Positions 59,069 through 64,000 of a stretch of DNA of 64,000 bases are shown in pieces. Below the pieces are notes generated by a model, which worked only from the letters and a program-made list of their open reading frames with translations, was not told the origin of the DNA and did no database searches. Within the stretch, counting starts at the first letter, position 1; each line of letters opens with the position of its first letter. The position numbers and the translations under genes are program-made. This DNA comes from JACRAV01 sp964571235 (lineage in GTDB: Bacteria > Zixibacteria > MSB-5A5 > GN15 > FEB-12): positions 186,001 through 250,000 of the forward strand of contig CAZNAI010000001.1 of the NCBI GenBank assembly GCA_964571235.1, read 5' to 3'.

Positions 59069-61252
59069 ATGAAGCGTTTCATAGCGGTAATCCTGATGGT
59101 GGCCCTTTGGGGTTGCTCAAAGTCGCCCAAAGACGAAATCACCCAGAAGTTCGAACAGGGGATGGCGGAGCTGGAACAAGGCCGATATACCACAGCCGAT
59201 TCGACTTTTCGCAAGCTGATGGCCGACCACCCGACTGACCCGCGCGGGCTATATGGCACCGGCCTGGTGCTCGAACGGCAACAGCAGGTGTTCGACGCGC
59301 TGGGAGTGTTTCTCAAGGTCAATAAAGTGAACCGGACCTTTTCGCCGGCGCTTCTTAGTATGGGTCGGGTTTTCCGGAATATCGGTGAATCCGACCTGGC
59401 GGCGGCCGCCTATCTGGAGTGTTCCGGCCTTGCCGATTCAGCCGGGGTCGCGGCGGCCAACTTTGCACTTGTTCGTTGCGATGATCGTCAGGCCAAATCA
59501 GCGACCGAAGCACTCACTATGGCGGATACATCCGGCGCTGACAAGACATCGCTTGGACTGATCCGCGCCCGGATATTGGCGCAAAGAATGCAGTTTGATT
59601 CCGCCGATGCCGCTTACTCGGGTGTCGTCGAGTCGGCACTGAAATCGCCGATGACAACCCAACTGGCGGCGGACTTTCTGGAAGACCGGGGTCTGATTGA
59701 TTCGGCGATACGAACGAGCGCTGGATCATTGGAAACAAAGGGGCGACTTGATTTCGACGCCGTGTACGGTCATTTCCGGCGGTCACTTAAGCACCGATAT
59801 TATTGGCAGGCGCGTCAGGCGATTGCGAGGTTGTCTTTGGGTGACACTACCTCATTGACATATCTGGGATTGCGCACCCAGTACGGCCTCTCGACCGGGG
59901 AAATCTATCTGGCGAGCCAGGCCACCAGCAAGTTTATGCGTAAAGGGAATAACAGCGTCACATCTTACATTTACGATGCTGATGTTTGCTTAAGAAAGGG
60001 TGACTATTCGTCGGTGACGCAAAATGCCGACCTTGCGCCCCGGCTGGCGATTGAGGGAACAGACACGACCGGGTTTGCCCGGTACCTATTGGGAATGGTG
60101 CTGGTCCGGTACGCACAAGCAGAAGAAAATGCGCAGTTGGCCGCTGATCTATCGCTTTCGACCGGGTGGGCGGCCGACCGGAGAGATTATGTCCTTACTT
60201 ATCTTCAGCAGTTCATTCGCCTGGGTGCGGCTGAGCCATACAATCAGAGTATCAAAACGATTACCGGTCGCCACGGCTCCGACCCTGACTGGATGAGCGG
60301 AGTGGGCGATATTTGGGTCGACCAGCTCGCCCGCCAGCTTGACTCGGCCGACCTATATTACAGTCGGGCATTGACGGTTGATCCTTCCTATTGGCCGGCG
60401 GCGCAGAACTTTGTTCGTGCCTGTATGCACCTGGGCGAGTTCAAGCGGGCGATTGGATTCTTGGAGAGGTATCCGCAGATCGTGAGTAGTCAGCCACAAC
60501 TGGCCCTTGATCGCGCCCTTTGTTTGGTACACACCGGCGAGGTGGAACAGGGATCGTCGGCATTTCAGGCGGTATTGCCAAAGGTAAAAGGAGATGCTCT
60601 CCGGGTCGAGATGATGAGTCGCCTACTTGAGGCGAAAGGAAGAGTTGATCTTGACGGCAGTCTGATCCGCCTGTTGCTACTGCTTGACGAGAAAAATCCT
60701 GACGCCCTGTTATTGGCGGCCACACGCGATAACGACTACGGTAATTTTCAATCGGCAATGGAAACCGCAGAGCGCGGGCTGGCGATTGAACCGGACAATG
60801 TGAATCTGCAAGTTCAGCGGGCACGGGCACAATACGGCAAGGGAGACAAGGCGAATGCCAAACTGCAACTCCGCCTGCTCATGAAGGGAAATTCGGGCAG
60901 TGTCCCGGTGAATTTGTATCTTTCGGCGATGATGGCCGGCGACAAAGACTCGCTTGACATGATTCAGAACTTTGCGCGCGCGGCCGTATTCTGGGAGTCC
61001 GGCTCGCGCCGGGCGATCAACAACCTCGCGTATGTCTATTTGCAAAGCGGCCGGCCAGAATTAGCGGAAGGGGATATTCAAGCGGTTTTACCGCAACATC
61101 CGGACTGGGGTGACACGAAATACCTGCTCGGGGTAGCCCAATTGGCGCAGGGTAACATTTCCGGAGCGCGACAGAATCTGACACAGGCGCTGGAGCTTGG
61201 CATTCCCGCGGGGTACCGAGCGAAGGCAGAGGAGTTACTGGCAAAGCTGTGA
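59069..61252 (+). CDS. TPR-repeat lipoprotein
   Basis: A 727-residue lipoprotein (signal with lipobox VALWGC) made almost wholly of tetratricopeptide-like helix pairs. The first clear repeat is EQGMAELEQGRYTTADSTFRKLMADHPTDPRGLYGTGLVLE, and further ones lie near the C-terminus (NNLAYVYLQSGRPELAEGDIQAVLPQHPDW, LAQGNISGARQNLTQALELG). TPR proteins of this type serve as scaffolds at the inner face of the outer membrane. AAAGGA lies before the ATG. The stop overlaps the start of the nucleotide-sugar gene (GTGA), so it may belong to a surface-polysaccharide operon. Confidence 0.8.
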   Translation: MKRFIAVILMVALWGCSKSPKDEITQKFEQGMAELEQGRYTTADSTFRKLMADHPTDPRGLYGTGLVLERQQQVFDALGVFLKVNKVNRTFSPALLSMGRVFRNIGESDLAAAAYLECSGLADSAGVAAANFALVRCDDRQAKSATEALTMADTSGADKTSLGLIRARILAQRMQFDSADAAYSGVVESALKSPMTTQLAADFLEDRGLIDSAIRTSAGSLETKGRLDFDAVYGHFRRSLKHRYYWQARQAIARLSLGDTTSLTYLGLRTQYGLSTGEIYLASQATSKFMRKGNNSVTSYIYDADVCLRKGDYSSVTQNADLAPRLAIEGTDTTGFARYLLGMVLVRYAQAEENAQLAADLSLSTGWAADRRDYVLTYLQQFIRLGAAEPYNQSIKTITGRHGSDPDWMSGVGDIWVDQLARQLDSADLYYSRALTVDPSYWPAAQNFVRACMHLGEFKRAIGFLERYPQIVSSQPQLALDRALCLVHTGEVEQGSSAFQAVLPKVKGDALRVEMMSRLLEAKGRVDLDGSLIRLLLLLDEKNPDALLLAATRDNDYGNFQSAMETAERGLAIEPDNVNLQVQRARAQYGKGDKANAKLQLRLLMKGNSGSVPVNLYLSAMMAGDKDSLDMIQNFARAAVFWESGSRRAINNLAYVYLQSGRPELAEGDIQAVLPQHPDWGDTKYLLGVAQLAQGNISGARQNLTQALELGIPAGYRAKAEELLAKL

Positions 61253-62244
61253 TACTCGCCGAAAAAAAAGTTCTCATTACCGGCGCCGATGGCTTTATCG
61301 GTTCGCATCTGGTCGAGAGATTGGTATGGCTTGGAGCTGAAGTCCGTGCGCTGGCGCTCTACAACTCGTTTGGTCAGCGCGGGTGGCTGGATACTGTAGA
61401 TGCCAAGATTCTGGCGGCCGTCGAAGTTGTGATGGGAGATGTCCGCGATCCGTTTCACTCCCGGGCGCTCACTCGAGATGTCGACGTGGTCTTTCATCTG
61501 GCATCGCTAATTGCGATCCCGTATTCGTACCATGCCCCGGAAAGTTATGTGGCATCAAATGTCACCGGCACTCTGAATATGTTGCAGGCGGCGCGTGACG
61601 AACGAGTGAGTCGATTTATTCACGTATCGACCTCGGAAGTGTACGGAACCGCGGTGTCGGTTCCGATGTCCGAGACACACCCGCTTTCGGCGCAGTCGCC
61701 GTATGCGGCCTCGAAAATCGCCGCCGATCAATTGGCGCTGTCGTTTCATCGCTCGTATGATATTCCGGTAGTCATCGCTCGACCATTCAATACCTATGGC
61801 CCGCGCCAGTCGACACGCGCGGTCATTCCGACGATCATCACCCAGGCCCTCGCGGGCGGCAACGTTACTCTTGGAGCAACTACACCGAGACGGGATTTTA
61901 CTTTTGTCGCCGACACCGTTTCGGCGCTGATCGCGGCGGCCGAGTGCGACAAAGCGGTCGGCGAAGTAGTTCACTTCGGGTCGGGAATCGACATCTCAAT
62001 TGGCGAGCTGGCGCAAAAAATTCTACAGATGACCGGATCAGAGGGGACGGTTTCTTCTGACAGCCGTCGAGTGCGTCCGCCCGAAAGTGAAGTCGACCGC
62101 TTGCTTTGCGACAGCCGCAAAGCGGCCGAGCTGTTCAAATGGAAACCGGAAGTGGATTTGAACTCCGGAATCCGCCAGACTATCGATTGGTTTGCCGAAC
62201 CGTCGAATCGCATCCGCTACCGCGCGGACGAATATACGATCTGA
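61249..62244 (+). CDS. NAD-dependent nucleotide-sugar 4,6-dehydratase/epimerase, LegB-like
   Basis: A 331-residue extended SDR enzyme starting with GTG that overlaps the previous stop by 4 bp. The NAD motif is GADGFIGSHL, and the catalytic site has S-T-S plus Y-x3-K (HVSTSEVYGT, PYAASKIAADQ). The stretches ALYNSFGQRGWLDT and LIAIPYSYHAPESYVASNVTGTLN are like those of LegB, the UDP-GlcNAc-type 4,6-dehydratase of legionaminic acid synthesis. The expected product is a 4-keto-6-deoxy sugar nucleotide. The other legionaminic acid genes are not in the window, so a different deoxy-sugar pathway is equally possible. Confidence 0.82.
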   Translation: MILAEKKVLITGADGFIGSHLVERLVWLGAEVRALALYNSFGQRGWLDTVDAKILAAVEVVMGDVRDPFHSRALTRDVDVVFHLASLIAIPYSYHAPESYVASNVTGTLNMLQAARDERVSRFIHVSTSEVYGTAVSVPMSETHPLSAQSPYAASKIAADQLALSFHRSYDIPVVIARPFNTYGPRQSTRAVIPTIITQALAGGNVTLGATTPRRDFTFVADTVSALIAAAECDKAVGEVVHFGSGIDISIGELAQKILQMTGSEGTVSSDSRRVRPPESEVDRLLCDSRKAAELFKWKPEVDLNSGIRQTIDWFAEPSNRIRYRADEYTI

Positions 62245-62251
62245 GCCTCTT

Positions 62252-62962
62252 ATGGAAGCCGTTTTATTAGCAGGTGGCCAAGGAACACGGCTTCTCCCTC
62301 TCACCTCGGATTTGCCCAAAGCACTGGCGCCGGTTGGCGGCCGTCCGGTGATCGAGATACTCCTGCAGAGATTCAGGCAGTTCGGGGTGACAAAAGTGCA
62401 TCTGGCGGTTAATCATTTGGCGGATCAAATTGAGACAGCTCTTGGCGACGGTTCGAAGTTCGGCCTTGAAATTTGTTACTCACACGAACCGGAGCCGCTT
62501 TCAACGGTTGGCCCGATCACCCTTGTTGAGAATCTGCCGGAACGGTTCATTGTCGCCAATGCCGACATACTAACGGATTTGGATCTGGCAATGTTGGCCG
62601 AAGAACACGAGCGCTCGGGTTGTAAACTGACTGTTGCAACATGCCTTCGCACCGACAAAATGGAATACGGGGTTTTTGAAATAACCGGCGACGGCCGTGT
62701 TGCCGCATTCACGGAAAAACCATCGTATCAATTCCGCGTATCAATGGGGGTGTATATCTTTTCCAAAGCTGTTTTGGAATATGTGCCCCCGCGAACTCGA
62801 TTTGGTTTTGATGATCTCGTTATTACTCTGCTGGCGAAGAACGAGCCGATTCATACGGTCTTGCACAAAGGGTTTTGGCTCGATATTGGCAGAGTCCAGG
62901 ATTATCTCCGCGCCAATTCCGACGATGCCGATCAGATCGCTCGCCTGACCGCCCCGCGCTGA
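62252..62962 (+). CDS. sugar-phosphate nucleotidyltransferase
   Basis: A 236-residue nucleotidyltransferase of the NTP_transferase family. It has the N-terminal signature LLAGGQGTRLLPLTSDLPKAL, NADILTD with the metal-binding aspartate, and FTEKPSYQFRVSMGVY. It makes an NDP-sugar from a sugar 1-phosphate and NTP. There are no CBS or acyltransferase domains. It is 7 bp behind the LegB-like gene, so the pair likely makes one activated sugar. The frame extends upstream to 62192, but ATG 62252 begins the conserved part. Confidence 0.88.
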   Translation: MEAVLLAGGQGTRLLPLTSDLPKALAPVGGRPVIEILLQRFRQFGVTKVHLAVNHLADQIETALGDGSKFGLEICYSHEPEPLSTVGPITLVENLPERFIVANADILTDLDLAMLAEEHERSGCKLTVATCLRTDKMEYGVFEITGDGRVAAFTEKPSYQFRVSMGVYIFSKAVLEYVPPRTRFGFDDLVITLLAKNEPIHTVLHKGFWLDIGRVQDYLRANSDDADQIARLTAPR

Positions 62963-63084
62963 CCCGGCCCGAATCCGGACGCCGGGAGTCCTGTTAACAG
63001 ATTGCCATTCAACATTTTTCAAGATATTTAGAATAATTCTCTACATTTTTTCAGTTATGCCGAAACATCTTCACGTTTCTGGCG

Positions 63085-63090
63085 TATTAT
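63085..63090 (+). promoter_or_regulatory. candidate -10 element of the Lrp-type gene
   Basis: TATTAT, one mismatch from consensus, 35 bp before the ATG at 63125; no good -35 stands at the usual distance. The 120-bp region before it is AT-rich compared with the surroundings. Confidence 0.35.
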
Positions 63091-63124
63091 GAGGTACACG
63101 TTCACCAGCAGTAGAGGTGGAAAG

Positions 63125-63604
63125 ATGATTGACGACATCGATCGCAAGATTCTCCAGCAACTTCAGGAGAATGCCCGAACCCCCAATTCAGAGATCGCGG
63201 AAAAAATCGGCATGGCGCCGTCGGCCACGTACGAGCGGGTACGCAAACTCGAACGCAAAGGGATTATCAAAGGGTATGAGGTCCGGCTCGACGCCGAGAA
63301 ACTTGGCGCCGGGCTTATCGCGTTTATCGCCGTGCGAACGACCGAACCGGCGGGTATTATCGCCGCCGCTCCGGACTTTGTGAAAATCCCTGAAGTGCAG
63401 GAGGTGTACAATGTCGCCGGTGACGATTGTTACCTTTTGAAAGTGCGGACCCACGACACGACGACGCTCAATGAACTGATTCGGGAGAAGATCGGACGGG
63501 TTGATACGGTGAAGTCCACGCGCACGACCATAGTCTTGCAGATTCACAAAGAGACCACTCGCCTGGCACTGGAAAGCCTGGGAAAGAAAGATGAATCCAA
63601 CTGA
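63125..63604 (+). CDS. Lrp/AsnC-family transcriptional regulator
   Basis: A 159-residue regulator. N-terminal helix-turn-helix with the Lrp signature (DDIDRKILQQLQENARTPNSEIAEKIGMAPSATYERVRKLERKGII) and a C-terminal RAM/AsnC ligand-binding domain (IPEVQEVYNVAGDDCYLLKVRT). It would bind DNA as an oligomer and respond to an amino acid. ATG 63125 follows GAGGTGG; an ATG-type start at 63089 is also in frame. It overlaps the transporter gene downstream by 14 bp, suggesting that it controls that exporter, as Lrp-like regulators often do. Confidence 0.92.
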   Translation: MIDDIDRKILQQLQENARTPNSEIAEKIGMAPSATYERVRKLERKGIIKGYEVRLDAEKLGAGLIAFIAVRTTEPAGIIAAAPDFVKIPEVQEVYNVAGDDCYLLKVRTHDTTTLNELIREKIGRVDTVKSTRTTIVLQIHKETTRLALESLGKKDESN

Positions 63605-64000
63605 TCATCTGCATGTAACCCGTTTCAAACTGATAGTGGCTTTTGCCGCTGTCTATTTGATCTGGGGGTCGACCTATCTGGGGATCAGATTTGCGATCGA
63701 CACGATTCCGCCGTTTATCATGTGCGGAATGCGTTTCGTCATCGGTGGCGTGATGATGTTAGTGTGGGCGCGGGTTCAAAACGGAGCCTGGCCTACCAAA
63801 GATGAACTGCGTAATGCGGCAGTTATTGGAACGCTGATGATGGTGGGCGGAACCGGGGCAGTCACCTGGGCCGAGCAGATGGTGCCCTCTGGCCTGACTG
63901 CGCTCATGGTAGGAACAGTTCCGCTCTGGATCGTTTTCTTTGACTGGCTGAGCCCTCACGGCACTCGTCCGACCTGGCTGATGATTGTCGGACTTGTCAT
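63591..64000 (+). CDS. EamA/DMT-family transporter (partial, runs off the window)
   Basis: An open frame from ATG 63591 to the end of the window, 136 residues so far, beginning MNPTDHLHVTRF. It shows the EamA pattern: first membrane segment with AVYLIWGSTYLGIRFAIDTIPP, then MCGMRFVIGGVMMLVWA, and AVTWAEQMVPSGLTALMVGTVPLWIVFFDWL. Such ten-helix transporters export amino acids or metabolites. The ATG lies inside the Lrp gene's last codons (14-bp overlap), so the two are coupled. Confidence 0.85.
   Translation, partial: MNPTDHLHVTRFKLIVAFAAVYLIWGSTYLGIRFAIDTIPPFIMCGMRFVIGGVMMLVWARVQNGAWPTKDELRNAAVIGTLMMVGGTGAVTWAEQMVPSGLTALMVGTVPLWIVFFDWLSPHGTRPTWLMIVGLV

Noticed and set aside
1..64000. Mobile elements, CRISPR arrays, tRNA and rRNA genes
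   Set aside because: I looked for transposase-like frames, regularly spaced repeats and cloverleaf/rRNA signatures and saw none; the only repeats are the short palindromic families reported.

Overview
The window looks like a contiguous piece of a chromosome from a Gram-negative, didermic bacterium of about 50% GC. The evidence is a TonB-dependent receptor with a carboxypeptidase-like N-terminal domain, a PorV/PorQ-type barrel, a DUF5916 outer-membrane protein, an RND pump and LptB. This mix, together with a group 3b [NiFe]-hydrogenase, points to the FCB superphylum. An uncultivated lineage such as Zixibacteria is a reasonable guess, but no rRNA or ribosomal protein gene is present to prove it. 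I see no phage, plasmid, transposase, CRISPR array or tRNA.

Layout. 1-7712 (+): a TreT-like trehalose glycosyltransferase overlapping a CPA2 cation/proton antiporter, a second antiporter (Na_H_antiport_2 type), a GH1 glycosidase, a GT21-type glycosyltransferase and a metallophosphoesterase. 7740-12518 (-): a polyphosphate operon in the order sixA, ppk1, ppx, CHAD protein, small unknown protein, with a recognisable promoter at 12544-12571. 13194-23942 (+): a twelve-gene operon for a cytosolic NAD(P)-linked group 3b hydrogenase (beta, gamma, delta, alpha) with its protease and a full hypA-B-F-C-D-E set. A stand-alone cyclic-nucleotide-binding protein is inserted between beta and gamma, and the promoter carries a perfect CRP-type site about 60 bp upstream of the predicted start. 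24168-29012 (+): a flippase-like membrane protein, a YfhO-type membrane protein and a close paralogue of the antiporter at 2569. 29420-34440 (+): an RND efflux adaptor and pump and an acetyltransferase-like protein.

34527-41672 (-): a three-gene outer-membrane/secretion operon (TonB receptor, large FN3-containing secreted protein, PorV-like barrel) ending at a strong bidirectional terminator. 42-46.5 kb (-): DUF5916 barrel, deacetylase-like and FemAB/GNAT-like genes. 46.7-50 kb (+): a membrane AraC regulator, an alpha/beta-hydrolase-fold protein that seems to have lost its catalytic residues, and a DUF4350-like protein whose start codon directly follows a perfect 17-bp inverted repeat. 50.1-51.2 kb (-): a beta-propeller lipoprotein. 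51.4-55.8 kb (+): a solute-binding protein translationally coupled to an NtrY-like kinase and a sigma-54 activator, preceded by two identical-architecture palindromes (TGTGTC-N6-GACACA).

55.8-56.1 kb holds a cluster of palindromic repeats; one 28-bp unit is identical to a copy at 50.1 kb. 56.1-58.9 kb (-) is the conserved lptB-rpoN-hpf block. 59.1-64 kb (+): a TPR lipoprotein, a LegB-like nucleotide-sugar dehydratase with a nucleotidyltransferase, an Lrp-type regulator and a truncated EamA transporter.

The most interesting points are the cyclic-nucleotide link to the hydrogenase, the five-gene polyphosphate operon, the paired palindromes before the solute-binding/NtrYX-like module, the hairpin at 49016-49059, the two-locus palindromic repeat family, and the apparently dead hydrolase. 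All functional calls rest on motifs and context read by eye; no database search was run.
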